From NCBI GenBank assembly GCA_021775495.1, contig JAJFHT010000149.1, forward strand, positions 1-42,747: DNA of 42,747 nucleotides, given 5' to 3'. Origin of the DNA: Hyphomicrobiales bacterium (GTDB lineage Bacteria; Pseudomonadota; Alphaproteobacteria; Rhizobiales; Rhizobiaceae). Positions 34,474 through 42,567 of this stretch are shown here, piece after piece. Numbering within the stretch: the first letter of the stretch is position 1; each line of letters opens with the position of its first letter. The notes beneath the pieces are model-generated. The model was given only the letters and a program-made list of their open reading frames with translations. It made no database searches and had not been told where the DNA came from. A program made the position numbers and the translations under genes.

Positions 34474-35448
34474 ATGGCCTATGCAGAAGCGAAATCAGTC
34501 GATCCGTCCTTTATCCCGGTCATTGACCTCGATGGACTCGAAAGCGGCGCGCCTGATGTGCTGCGCCGCATTGCCGACGACGTCATTCATGCCGTGGAAT
34601 CGACTGGATTCTTCTACGTGCGCAATCACGGCGTTCCCGAAGCGCTTATCGACGAGGTTTATGCGATTGCCGGAAATTTCTTTCGTCGTCCGCATGAGGA
34701 GAAGGAAGCGCTGCGCATCAACGCCAACCATCGTGGTTTTCTCAGCGCGGGTGGCGCCAAGATGTCCGACGATGCGCGTCCGGATCTGAAAGAAAGTTTT
34801 GTCTGGGGACTGGACGTCGATGAGCAGGACCCCGACTACATCGCCGGTCGGCCGTTGATCGGCCCCAATCAGTGGCCGGATTTCCTGCCGGAAATGCGCT
34901 CGGCGCTGACCGCCTATTTCGATGCCTGTAACCAATTGGGCTGGCGCCTGTTGAGGGTATTCGCCACTGCGCTCGACCTGCCTGAAGATCATTTCATTGG
35001 CTCGAACAACAAGCCGATGACCCGCTGCAGCATTATCTACTATCCACCGCAGGAGATCGACGCCGGAGCAGATCAGTTCGGCGTCGCGCCGCATACTGAT
35101 TTCGGCACCATGACGCTGTTGCGGCAGGATGGTGTCGGCGGATTGCAGGTACAGGACAGGAATGGCGACTGGGTAACGGCGCATCCGATCGAAGGTACAA
35201 TCGTGGTCAATGTCGGTGATCTGCTGGCCAGGTGGACCAATGACCGGTTTGCATCAACCCCGCATCGGGTGGTCAATGCGTCAGGCAAGGAGCGGTTTTC
35301 ACTGGTGGCCGCCGTCGACCCGAATTTCGAGACTGACATGTCACCGGTGGTGGCCGACGGTGACAGCGCCAAACATGATGCGATCAGCTGCGGTGACTAT
35401 CTGGTCTGGCGGTTCGGTAAGGCGTTCAAATATCGCGACAAGAGCTGA
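34474..35448 (+). CDS. 2-oxoglutarate/Fe(II) dioxygenase, isopenicillin N synthase-like
   Basis: A 324-residue enzyme. The ATG at 34474 is chosen because GAGGAG lies about 8 bases upstream; the in-frame ATG at 34459 overlaps the previous stop. The N-terminal DIOX_N region includes Ile-Pro-Val-Ile-Asp-Leu and Gly-Phe-Phe-Tyr-Val-Arg-Asn-His-Gly. The iron ligands are His207-Thr-Asp209 and His264, and Arg274-Phe-Ser276 is the co-substrate-binding Arg-x-Ser. These features fit soluble hydroxylases or ring-forming oxidases that use O2 and 2-oxoglutarate. The substrate is unknown; neighbours suggest a nitrogen-containing small molecule. Confidence 0.92.
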   Translation: MAYAEAKSVDPSFIPVIDLDGLESGAPDVLRRIADDVIHAVESTGFFYVRNHGVPEALIDEVYAIAGNFFRRPHEEKEALRINANHRGFLSAGGAKMSDDARPDLKESFVWGLDVDEQDPDYIAGRPLIGPNQWPDFLPEMRSALTAYFDACNQLGWRLLRVFATALDLPEDHFIGSNNKPMTRCSIIYYPPQEIDAGADQFGVAPHTDFGTMTLLRQDGVGGLQVQDRNGDWVTAHPIEGTIVVNVGDLLARWTNDRFASTPHRVVNASGKERFSLVAAVDPNFETDMSPVVADGDSAKHDAISCGDYLVWRFGKAFKYRDKS

Positions 35449-35460
35449 CCGGGTCGGACT

Positions 35461-35706
35461 TCACCCGCCCTTCAATTGCTGCAGCAGGAAGACTTCGCTG
35501 TCGGGTCGCACCGGTTCAGTTAGTCCGCTGGCAATAATCTTGCCATCAACGGCAACCGAAACCCCGGCATCGATCACCGGTTCAAGCTGAGGGTAGGCCT
35601 TGACGAGGCCCCTCAGGACCTCGCCGACATTCTGTGCTTCGACCTCGACTGTCGTCTGGCCGTCAGTGAAGTCCCTGAGGCCCGACCAGAGATTGACCTC
35701 AACCAT
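35461..35706 (-). CDS. MoaD/ThiS-like small sulfur-carrier protein
   Basis: An 81-residue beta-grasp protein ending in Leu-Lys-Gly-Gly. The Gly-Gly tail is the feature by which MoaD and ThiS proteins are adenylated and loaded with sulfur. Val-Asn-Leu-Trp-Ser-Gly-Leu-Arg near the N-terminus resembles MoaD. It starts 6 bp after the stop of the molybdenum hydroxylase large-subunit gene, with GAGGT upstream, so it is the fourth gene of that operon. It may supply sulfur for the pterin cofactor or the Mo=S ligand of this enzyme, or serve another sulfur transfer. No MoeB/ThiF partner is in the window. Confidence 0.88.
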   Translation of the reverse strand: MVEVNLWSGLRDFTDGQTTVEVEAQNVGEVLRGLVKAYPQLEPVIDAGVSVAVDGKIIASGLTEPVRPDSEVFLLQQLKGG

Positions 35707-35712
35707 CTGACC

Positions 35713-37965
35713 TCATCCCTTTGCGGCCTGCTGTTCCAACGCTTCCAGAATGCGTGGCGGCGACATCGGCAATTCCCTTAACCGGACGCCGGCGGCATTC
35801 GACACCGCGTTGGCAATCGCCGCCAGCGGCGGACAGATCGATGTTTCACCGACACCACGCACGCCATAGGGGTGCCCCGGATTGGGAACCTCGACGATCA
35901 CCGTGTCGATCATCGGCAGATCGGACGCCACCGGGATGCGGTAATCCAGGAAGATAGAGTTCTGCAGCCGGCCATCCTCGCCGTAGATATATTCCTCGTT
36001 CAGCGCCCAGCCGATACCCTGCGCGGCGCCGCCCTGGAACTGGCCTTCCACATAGGTCGGATGGATGGCCTTGCCGGCGTCCTGGACGACCGTGTAGCGA
36101 ACGACCTTGGTCTGGCCGGTTTCCTTATCCACTTCAGCATCGACGATATGAGTGGCAAAGCTCACCCCGGCGCCTTCCGGTGTAGCCTCATAATGGCCGA
36201 CAATCGGGCCACCAGTACGCCCCATGCTTCTGGCGATCTTGGCCAATGGCAGAGGCTCGAATTCACCGGCGTTCGGTCCGGCCGGTTTGGCGCATCCGTC
36301 TTCCCAGATCACCGCCTCTTCATCGATACCCCATTTGGCGGCTGCCCGCGCACTGAGTTTTTTCACGACATCGCGCGCGGCCTTGATCGTGGCAAGGCCG
36401 GTGGCGTAGGTGACACGCGAACCATGGCTGATTTCGTTGTAGCCGAGCGTTGCCGTGTCGGCGATCGTGGTGCGCACGCTCTCGTAGGCAATGCCGAGTT
36501 CCTCGGCAACTATCTGTCCCATCGAGGCTCGCGACCCGCCGATATCCGGCGTTCCGACTGACAGTGCGACCGTTCCGTCTTCCGACAGGGCCAGAGACAC
36601 AGCCGTTTCACCGCCATGGTTGAACCAGAAACCGCAGGAAATCCCTCGCCCCTGCCCAGGTTGCAAGGGGGCGGAAAAATGCGGATGCGCCATTGCTGCT
36701 TCCAAAGTTTCGACCAGGCCAATCCGATCAAATTTCGGACCGAATGATGCTTTCGTGCCTTGCTTCGAGGCGTTCTTCAGACGCACCTCGATCGGATCGA
36801 GACCCAACTGATTGCAAAGCTCGTCGATCACCGATTCTACCGCGAACGCCGCCATCGGCGAGCCAGGCGCGCGATAGGCGGCCTGTTTGGGACGGTTCGA
36901 CATCACATCGTAGCCAATCTGGTGGACATTCTCCAAGGCGTAAGGAGCGAAGGCACACATGGCTGTGAACTCCATCGGCGCACCGGGGAAAGCCCCGCCC
37001 TGCAACCGGAAAACACCCTTCCCGGCGGTGATTTTACCATCCTTGGTCATGCCGATCTTGACGTCCATCGACGTCGACGCCGTCGGTCCGGTCGCCCGAA
37101 AAACCTCCGAACGGCTCATCACCAGTTTCACCGGCCGGTTGGTTTTGCGCGAAAGGGCCAGCGCCACCGGTTCGATGAAGACGACAGTCTTGCCGCCAAA
37201 ACCACCGCCGATTTCCGATGCCGTGACGCGGATCTGGCTGGTTTCGGTACCAACCAGTGCGGCGCAGACCTTCTGAACGTTGAAATGGCCTTGGGTGCAG
37301 CACCAGACCTCACCCTTGCCGTCCGGACCCAATTGGGCCAGGCAGGCGTGCGGCTCGATGTAGCCTTGATGCGTCGCTTCGGTTTTGAAATGGTCCTCGA
37401 TCACCAGATCGGCCTCAGCGAATCCGGCCTCGACATCGCCATGTCCGCTGTCATGGTACCGCACCACGTTGGGGTGCAGACCCTCCGGCACCGATTTGTC
37501 TGCAGCGCCTTCCCGGATCACCGGAGCATCCGGTGCCATCGCCTTGTCCACATCAGTGACATGCGGCAACTGTTCATATTCAATTTCGACAAGCTTCGCA
37601 GCGTCACGCGCGACCAGAGCCGACGTTGCCGCGACGGCGGCGACCGCATGGCCATCATAAAGCGCCGTGTCGCTGGCCATAACATTTTCGAGAATGTTCC
37701 AGTTTTCACCGGTCAGTCCCTCGGCAAAATCCGCCCTTGTGACCACGGCTTTCACGCCTTTAAGCGCCTCGGCTTTCGATGTGTCGATCTTGACGATCCG
37801 CGCATGGGCGTGCGGCGAACGGACGATCGCTGCATGCAGCATGCCCGGGGCATAGGCGTCGGCGCCGAATTTGGCGCGTCCGGTGACCTTGTCGACACCA
37901 TCAGGCCGGTTTGGCCGTGTGCCGACTACCTTGAAATCGCTTGTGATTTTTTCGTTGATACCCAT
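35713..37965 (-). CDS. Molybdenum hydroxylase large subunit (xanthine dehydrogenase family)
   Basis: A 750-residue molybdopterin-cytosine-dinucleotide-binding subunit. Conserved parts include Gly-Gly-Gly-Phe-Gly-Gly-Lys, Ala-Tyr-Arg-Ala-Pro-Gly near residue 360 and the catalytic Glu in Gly-Val-Gly-Glu near residue 705. True form I CO dehydrogenases have Ala-Tyr-x-Cys-Ser-Phe-Arg with a copper-binding Cys, which is absent, so this is a hydroxylase rather than a CO oxidiser. The family inserts water-derived oxygen into N-heterocycles or aldehydes and passes electrons to the Fe-S subunit. The ATG overlaps the Fe-S subunit stop (TGATG), so the subunits are made together. Cytoplasmic; substrate unknown. 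Confidence 0.93.
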   Translation of the reverse strand: MGINEKITSDFKVVGTRPNRPDGVDKVTGRAKFGADAYAPGMLHAAIVRSPHAHARIVKIDTSKAEALKGVKAVVTRADFAEGLTGENWNILENVMASDTALYDGHAVAAVAATSALVARDAAKLVEIEYEQLPHVTDVDKAMAPDAPVIREGAADKSVPEGLHPNVVRYHDSGHGDVEAGFAEADLVIEDHFKTEATHQGYIEPHACLAQLGPDGKGEVWCCTQGHFNVQKVCAALVGTETSQIRVTASEIGGGFGGKTVVFIEPVALALSRKTNRPVKLVMSRSEVFRATGPTASTSMDVKIGMTKDGKITAGKGVFRLQGGAFPGAPMEFTAMCAFAPYALENVHQIGYDVMSNRPKQAAYRAPGSPMAAFAVESVIDELCNQLGLDPIEVRLKNASKQGTKASFGPKFDRIGLVETLEAAMAHPHFSAPLQPGQGRGISCGFWFNHGGETAVSLALSEDGTVALSVGTPDIGGSRASMGQIVAEELGIAYESVRTTIADTATLGYNEISHGSRVTYATGLATIKAARDVVKKLSARAAAKWGIDEEAVIWEDGCAKPAGPNAGEFEPLPLAKIARSMGRTGGPIVGHYEATPEGAGVSFATHIVDAEVDKETGQTKVVRYTVVQDAGKAIHPTYVEGQFQGGAAQGIGWALNEEYIYGEDGRLQNSIFLDYRIPVASDLPMIDTVIVEVPNPGHPYGVRGVGETSICPPLAAIANAVSNAAGVRLRELPMSPPRILEALEQQAAKG

Positions 37966-38444
37966 CAGGATGCCTTTCTAAGGTCAGCGGCTGTGTCCAT
38001 CACGGCACGGATGATCTTGTCGTAACCGGTGCAGCGGCAGAGATTGCCGGCCAGCCAGTAGCGCACCTCCGTTTCGGTCGGATCAGGCTTCTTTTCCAGC
38101 AAGGCCTTGGTCGCCACCAGGATACCCGGCGTGCAGATTCCGCATTGCAGGGCGGCATATTCGATGAATTTGGTCTGAAGAGGATGCAGCTCCTCTCCGT
38201 CGGCAATGCCCTCAACCGTGGCGATCGACTTTCCTTCCGCCTCCGCCCCGAGCATCAGGCAGGAGCAAACCAGACGGTCATCGACCGTAACCGAACAGGC
38301 GCCGCAATCCCCGGTTCCGCAACCTTCTTTCGAGCCGGTCAGCGCCAGTCTGTCACGCAGAACATCGAGAAGCGTTTCCCTCGGATCACAGAGGAATTCG
38401 ACCTCATCTCCGTTGACGGTTGTGGTGACGTGAATCATGCTCAT
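37965..38444 (-). CDS. Molybdenum hydroxylase iron-sulfur subunit (2Fe-2S)
   Basis: A 159-residue subunit with two 2Fe-2S clusters. The plant-ferredoxin-type set is Cys-Gly-Thr-Gly-Asp-Cys-Gly-Ala-Cys plus a later Cys (Val-Cys-Ser-Cys). The second set is Gln-Cys-Gly-Ile-Cys-Thr-Pro-Gly and Asn-Leu-Cys-Arg-Cys-Thr-Gly-Tyr. Length and order match CoxS/XdhC-type small subunits, which relay electrons from the Mo site to FAD. The ATG overlaps the stop of the FAD subunit (ATGA), and its own stop overlaps the large subunit start. Confidence 0.95.
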   Translation of the reverse strand: MSMIHVTTTVNGDEVEFLCDPRETLLDVLRDRLALTGSKEGCGTGDCGACSVTVDDRLVCSCLMLGAEAEGKSIATVEGIADGEELHPLQTKFIEYAALQCGICTPGILVATKALLEKKPDPTETEVRYWLAGNLCRCTGYDKIIRAVMDTAADLRKAS

Positions 38445-39301
38445 TTGGAAGCCCTCGCGCGGTCATAGGCAATTTTTGCGGCGCGCCTTGCAAGCACTCC
38501 GGCAACATGGGTGCGGAACTTGATCGTGCCGCGTTTGTCGTCGATCGGATTGCAGGCAGCCGAGGCGGCAGCTGCCAGCGCGTCCATGGCGGCGTCATCC
38601 AGCGATGTGCCGATGATTGCGTCCGCGGCGGCTTGGACCAGCAGAACCGTCGGCGCGACAGCTCCCAGCGATACTCGCGCTTCGCTGATGGTGTCTCCGT
38701 CCACGCGCAGATTGACACCGCAGCCAACCACGGCGATATCCATCTCGGTGCGTGGGATAAAGCGCAGATAGGCATCGCCGCCGTTTTTACCACGTGCCGG
38801 AATATGCACAGCGGTAATGGCTTCGTCTTTTTCAAGACTGGTCCGGCCGGGACCGGTCGGAATATCCGCCACCGCAACTTTGCGCGAACCGTTGGGCCCG
38901 ATGATCGAAACCGACGCCCCGGCGGCGAACATCGCCGGCACACTGTCTGCGGCAGGCGAACCGTTGCAGAGATTGCCGACAAGCGTTGCGCGGCCTTGAA
39001 CCTGGGTTGAACCGATCAGGTCCATAGCTTCGACCAGACCGGGCCATTCGGCCTCCAGTTCAGAGTGCTCGGACATTTCTGCGCCGGTGACCGCGACGCC
39101 AATGCGCCAGCCGCCGCCTTCGCGTGCAATGTCCTTCACGCCATCGATCTTCTTGATATCGATCAGAACGTCGGGCGTGACGATATCGGCGCGCAACTGC
39201 ACCAGCACATCGGTGCCGCCGGCCAGAAAGCGGGTCACCCCGTCGGCTTTTGCGGCAATTGAAACGGCATCCTCGAAGTTGCCGGGTGTATGATACTGCA
39301 T
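38441..39301 (-). CDS. Molybdenum hydroxylase FAD-binding subunit
   Basis: A 286-residue subunit of the CoxM/FAD_binding_5 type. It opens with Tyr-His-Thr-Pro-Gly-Asn-Phe-Glu-Asp-Ala. The FAD-binding signatures follow: Ala-Gly-Gly-Thr-Asp-Val-Leu (about residues 26-32) and Gly-Arg-Ala-Thr-Leu-Val-Gly-Asn-Leu-Cys (about 102-111). The family's C-terminal CO_deh_flav_C domain closes the protein. AGGAG lies 6 bases before the ATG. It is the first gene of a four-gene operon (FAD, Fe-S, Mo, MoaD-like). The 133-bp gap upstream probably holds the promoter, though I see no clear boxes. Confidence 0.94.
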   Translation of the reverse strand: MQYHTPGNFEDAVSIAAKADGVTRFLAGGTDVLVQLRADIVTPDVLIDIKKIDGVKDIAREGGGWRIGVAVTGAEMSEHSELEAEWPGLVEAMDLIGSTQVQGRATLVGNLCNGSPAADSVPAMFAAGASVSIIGPNGSRKVAVADIPTGPGRTSLEKDEAITAVHIPARGKNGGDAYLRFIPRTEMDIAVVGCGVNLRVDGDTISEARVSLGAVAPTVLLVQAAADAIIGTSLDDAAMDALAAAASAACNPIDDKRGTIKFRTHVAGVLARRAAKIAYDRARASK

Positions 39302-39434
39302 GGATTCTCCTGTCGCCCTGAGGCCTGCGGTTTTTTATCCTGAATCGGCGCAAGTACAAACCGGAATTCAAGACTCCGAATAGGAATTTTCCGACGCACA
39401 GGTGTCACACAGCAAAACGGGGTTAGGAACCGAC

Positions 39435-40166
39435 CTATTCGTTCAGAAACTTATTGTAGTCGGCAGATACCGAAGCGATGGCAGCAGCCAGCAAGCGTTC
39501 GCCGTCTTTGGGCTTTGCAAGGCTGGAATGTGAACCGACCCGGCCATCGGGAAAATCGCGCCGATGTTCCTCTGGCGGGCCATGCCGGTCGCCGGAATGT
39601 GCCTTGATAAAATCCGACGTGAGTTTCGTCGGCGGCGCAAGCGGTTCGTGCTCGACGACCCGGTGCGTCACTTGAGTAATCGCCACTTCGGACGGCGTGG
39701 CATGCATGCCTTCCCAGTCACCGTAGAGCTCACTTCTGATCATGTTGACCGGTTCGAAATCCCACCAGCTGCGGATTTGGATTTTCGCGCCGGCAATTTT
39801 ACCAGCGACGTCATTCAGTGGTTCCAGATTAGCGCCATGAGCGTTCAGCACATAGATGTGGCCAAAGCCGTGTTGGAGCAAGCCCGATAGTACCTCCTCA
39901 GCCAGTGCCCGGAACGTCTCGGCGCTCAGCGAAACCGTCCCCGGAAATCCCATGTTGAACGGTGCAGGCGCATAGGCCAGTGTTGGCGCGACAAGGGCGT
40001 TGCATTGTTCGCCGGTGCCATTCGCGATGGATTCCGCACAAAATGCATCCGTGCCGATCAGTCCGATCGGACCATGCTGCTCGATGGATCCAGCCGGCAG
40101 GATGATGCCGTCCGACTTCTCCAGATAGGTCTCGACTTCCTTCCAGGTGGAATGATCAAGGCGCAT
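39435..40166 (-). CDS. Creatininase family protein
   Basis: A 243-residue hydrolase from the ATG at 40166; an in-frame TTG at 40199 would overlap the upstream gene by 28 bases. Metal-site residues are Ser-Ile-Glu29-Gln-His31-Gly and Thr-Asp40, and the later Asn-Ala-His110-Gly-Ala-Asn. Creatininase itself has His-Tyr-Glu-Asn at that last site; here it is His-Gly-Ala-Asn, the form seen in other members of the superfamily that act on different amides or peptides. So it is probably not creatininase in the strict sense. It follows the GST-like gene by 5 bp on the same strand. Confidence 0.88.
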   Translation of the reverse strand: MRLDHSTWKEVETYLEKSDGIILPAGSIEQHGPIGLIGTDAFCAESIANGTGEQCNALVAPTLAYAPAPFNMGFPGTVSLSAETFRALAEEVLSGLLQHGFGHIYVLNAHGANLEPLNDVAGKIAGAKIQIRSWWDFEPVNMIRSELYGDWEGMHATPSEVAITQVTHRVVEHEPLAPPTKLTSDFIKAHSGDRHGPPEEHRRDFPDGRVGSHSSLAKPKDGERLLAAAIASVSADYNKFLNE

Positions 40167-40171
40167 TGGGG

Positions 40172-40822
40172 CTATCCGGCTGAGGTCTTTGTGGCCCAAT
40201 CCAGGACCGTGGGCCGGTATGTTTTGAATTCCGCTGCGACTGTTTTGTCGTTTTGAAGCGCTTCAACATAGGCCCTGATGGCAACGGGCCATTCGACGCT
40301 GAATTCCATCAGTTCGGCCAGGGTTTCAACAAACAGAAAACTGATCGGATATCCGCAGTCAGCCAGCGAAAGCCGCTCCCCGAACAGCAATGGCGACGGA
40401 TCGGCAATTTGCGTCAATTGCGACAGGCGTTCGCTGAGCAATTGCGCCTGTTTCGTTACAAACGTGCTGTCTCGCCGCCCCGGAGCGACATGCGGAAAAA
40501 TGGCGCGCAAAGCCGGTTCCAGCCTCGTATCGTGAAACCTGGACAATGCCCGGGCCTGTGCCCGCTGCCGCGGATCGGCGGGAAGCATCGCCGGATCGGG
40601 GTAGACCTCGTTCAGATATTCATTGATCGCCTCGGATTCAGCCAGGACGAATCCGTCATGGTCGATCGCGGGCAATGTCCCGGTTGGAACGATCTGTTTG
40701 TATTCATCGCTGCCATAGCCGCCCGGCGGCGGAACATCTGTCCACTCAAGCCCCTTGGCGCGCAGCACCAGCCGCGTCTTGGCCGAGTAAAGGCTGGGCG
40801 GAATTGAATAGAGCGTGATCAT
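40172..40822 (-). CDS. Glutathione S-transferase family protein
   Basis: A 216-residue protein from the ATG at 40822; an in-frame TTG five codons earlier is less likely. The N-terminal thioredoxin-like domain begins Ile-Thr-Leu-Tyr-Ser-Ile and holds the cis-Pro in Gly-Thr-Leu-Pro-Ala-Ile-Asp. Glu-Ser-Glu-Ala-Ile-Asn-Glu-Tyr-Leu follows, where Glu-Ser binds the gamma-glutamyl part of glutathione. The C-terminal helical domain is typical. A Ser-Leu-Tyr-Ser stretch stands where many bacterial GSTs have the catalytic Ser or Cys. It may be an isomerase, a dehalogenase-like enzyme or a detoxifier. It lies upstream of the creatininase-like gene and after a terminator. Confidence 0.9.
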   Translation of the reverse strand: MITLYSIPPSLYSAKTRLVLRAKGLEWTDVPPPGGYGSDEYKQIVPTGTLPAIDHDGFVLAESEAINEYLNEVYPDPAMLPADPRQRAQARALSRFHDTRLEPALRAIFPHVAPGRRDSTFVTKQAQLLSERLSQLTQIADPSPLLFGERLSLADCGYPISFLFVETLAELMEFSVEWPVAIRAYVEALQNDKTVAAEFKTYRPTVLDWATKTSAG

Positions 40823-40835
40823 GGATGCCTCAAAC

Positions 40836-40860
40836 AAAAAGGGCGGGTCTGAACCCGCCC
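40836..40860 (-). terminator. Intrinsic terminator of the binding-protein gene
   Basis: On the minus strand GGGCGGGT pairs with ACCCGCCC around a short loop and five T bases follow. It sits 26 bp past the stop of the amino-acid-type binding-protein gene and just before the GST-like start, so it separates the two units. Confidence 0.9.
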
Positions 40861-40885
40861 GATTGAATATTGTGCAGTGTACCGG

Positions 40886-41659
40886 TCAGTTTGACAATTG
40901 CCACTTCTTGCCAAGCCCGTCGAAGAAGCCGCGCTCCTCCTTCAGCTTGATCCAGGTGTTGACGTAATTGATCCAGGTCTGATCGTCCTGCGGAAGCAGC
41001 ATGGCGATCGGAGTCCTGGCTTTCGGCTGGGCGACCGGAACGATCATCATCTGCGGATATTTCGCCACCAGCTTGTAGGCCTCGACGTTCGAGGTGATAT
41101 GCGCATCGGCACGGCCGGCCAGAACTTCCTGGAAATCACGCGCCGGAGCTTCGACGATCTTGTGCTCGGCATTGGGGAAGAAGGCCTTGACCTGCTTTTC
41201 CTGTGTTGTACCCAAAGTCGCCGCAACGGTGACGTCGGCTTTGTCCAGATCGGCCCAATCCTTGAATTTGTCGCCGTTCTTGGCCAGTGTCAGCGGAACG
41301 GTAGCCAGCGAGAAATAGCTGTTGGAATAGCCTGCAGCCTTGGCTCGGGCCGGCGAGATCGATGCCGAACCGGTCATGTGGTATTTGCCGGATGTGACAC
41401 CGCTGACCAGGGTCTTCCAGTCGGTCGGTACGAATTCTACCTCGACGCCCAGATCCTTCGCCAGTTCCGTCATCACATCGATGTCGTAGCCGGTATAACT
41501 GTTCGTTGCCGGATCCTTCATGGTCATCGGGTTCCAGTCGCCGGTGGTTCCGACTTTCAGGACACCGCCACTAAGGATTTCCTTTAGCGCATCGGCCTTG
41601 GCCTGCGCCACGCCGACCACCAGAACGGCGGCCATCAGGCCTGCTTTCAAAATCTTCAT
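40886..41659 (-). CDS. ABC transporter substrate-binding protein, polar amino acid type (family 3)
   Basis: A 257-residue exported protein from the ATG at 41659, which begins a clean signal peptide (cleavage near Ala-Gln-Ala-Lys-Ala, residue 22). A longer frame to 41707 has no signal. The SBP_bac_3 fold is shown by Leu-Lys-Val-Gly-Thr-Thr-Gly-Asp-Trp, the Tyr-Thr-Gly-Tyr-Asp-Ile-Asp segment and Gly-Arg-Ala-Asp-Ala-His near residue 180. It has its own terminator and is divergent from the ATPase and permease genes at 41804 onward, with which it presumably forms one importer. The 144-bp gap between them must hold both promoters. Ligand unknown. Confidence 0.93.
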   Translation of the reverse strand: MKILKAGLMAAVLVVGVAQAKADALKEILSGGVLKVGTTGDWNPMTMKDPATNSYTGYDIDVMTELAKDLGVEVEFVPTDWKTLVSGVTSGKYHMTGSASISPARAKAAGYSNSYFSLATVPLTLAKNGDKFKDWADLDKADVTVAATLGTTQEKQVKAFFPNAEHKIVEAPARDFQEVLAGRADAHITSNVEAYKLVAKYPQMMIVPVAQPKARTPIAMLLPQDDQTWINYVNTWIKLKEERGFFDGLGKKWQLSN

Positions 41660-41803
41660 TTTACAACTCACTCCCATTGATCGTGTGAACGTCTTCCTGT
41701 GCTGCATTCAGTCTAACCGGATTTTTTCGCTGCTGACACTACCAAATCGGCTAAGCATTGGGCAGGATCAGCAACGGTCAATCCGACCCGGGGACAATTT
41801 CAA

Positions 41804-42556
41804 GTGAACAACACTTCAAGCGAGCCAATAATCGCGCTGAGCGATGTCAACAAATGGTTCGACAAATTTCATGCTCTCAAGGATGTCAGCCTGTCTGTCG
41901 GCCTTGGAGAGAAAGTCGTGGTGTGCGGCCCCAGCGGATCCGGCAAATCAACCATGATCCGCTGCATCAACCGGTTGGAACGGCATGAAAAGGGCCGAAT
42001 CGTCGTCGACGGCGTCGAATTGAACGACCAGGCCAGCAATATTCGTACCGTCCGGCAGGAAGTCGGCATGGTGTTTCAGCAGTTCAATCTGTTCCCGCAT
42101 TTGACGGTTCTTGAAAACCTGACCCTCGGTCCGATGCGAGCGCGCAAGCTGAGCAAATCTGAAGCGGCGGAACGCGGCATGCGCTATCTGGAGCGCGTGC
42201 ATATTCCCGAACAGGCAGACAAATACCCAAGGCAGCTTTCCGGTGGCCAACAGCAGCGTGTCGCCATTGCCCGGTCATTGTGCATGGAGCCGCGCATTCT
42301 GTTGTTCGACGAACCGACATCCGCGCTCGATCCGGAAATGATTTCGGAAGTGCTGGACGTCATGGTGGAACTGGCCGAGAGCGGCATGACCATGATTGTC
42401 GTCACCCACGAGATGGGGTTTGCCCGCAAGGTCGCCGACATGATGGTGTTCATGGACCAGGGCGAGATCGTCGAGACGGCGGAACCGGAGACATTTTTCG
42501 GAAATCCGCGCAGTGACCGCTGCCAGCGTTTCCTGAAGCAGATACTGCAGCATTGA
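41804..42556 (+). CDS. Amino acid ABC transporter ATP-binding protein (GlnQ/HisP type)
   Basis: A 250-residue ATPase starting at a GTG at 41804, with a CGGGGA ribosome site about 10 bases upstream. Walker A is Gly-Pro-Ser-Gly-Ser-Gly-Lys-Ser-Thr, the Q-loop is [10 protein letters not shown] and the signature is Leu-Ser-Gly-Gly-Gln-Gln-Gln-Arg. Walker B is Ile-Leu-Leu-Phe-Asp-Glu-Pro-Thr and the H-loop is Val-Thr-His-Glu. The pattern is that of polar amino acid importers. A permease gene begins 11 bp after the stop. Confidence 0.95.
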   Translation: MNNTSSEPIIALSDVNKWFDKFHALKDVSLSVGLGEKVVVCGPSGSGKSTMIRCINRLERHEKGRIVVDGVELNDQASNIRTVRQEVGMVFQQFNLFPHLTVLENLTLGPMRARKLSKSEAAERGMRYLERVHIPEQADKYPRQLSGGQQQRVAIARSLCMEPRILLFDEPTSALDPEMISEVLDVMVELAESGMTMIVVTHEMGFARKVADMMVFMDQGEIVETAEPETFFGNPRSDRCQRFLKQILQH

Positions 42557-42567
42557 GGCGGCCGGCA

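Noticed and set aside
35713-39301. Carbon monoxide dehydrogenase (CoxMSL)
   Set aside because: Subunit layout matches, but the large subunit has Ala-Tyr-Arg-Ala-Pro-Gly where form I CO dehydrogenase has a copper-binding Cys in Ala-Tyr-x-Cys-Ser-Phe-Arg, and no coxD/E/F accessory genes are nearby.
39435-40166. True creatininase (creatinine amidohydrolase)
   Set aside because: The His-Tyr-Glu-Asn metal site of creatininase is replaced by His-Gly-Ala-Asn, so only the superfamily can be claimed.
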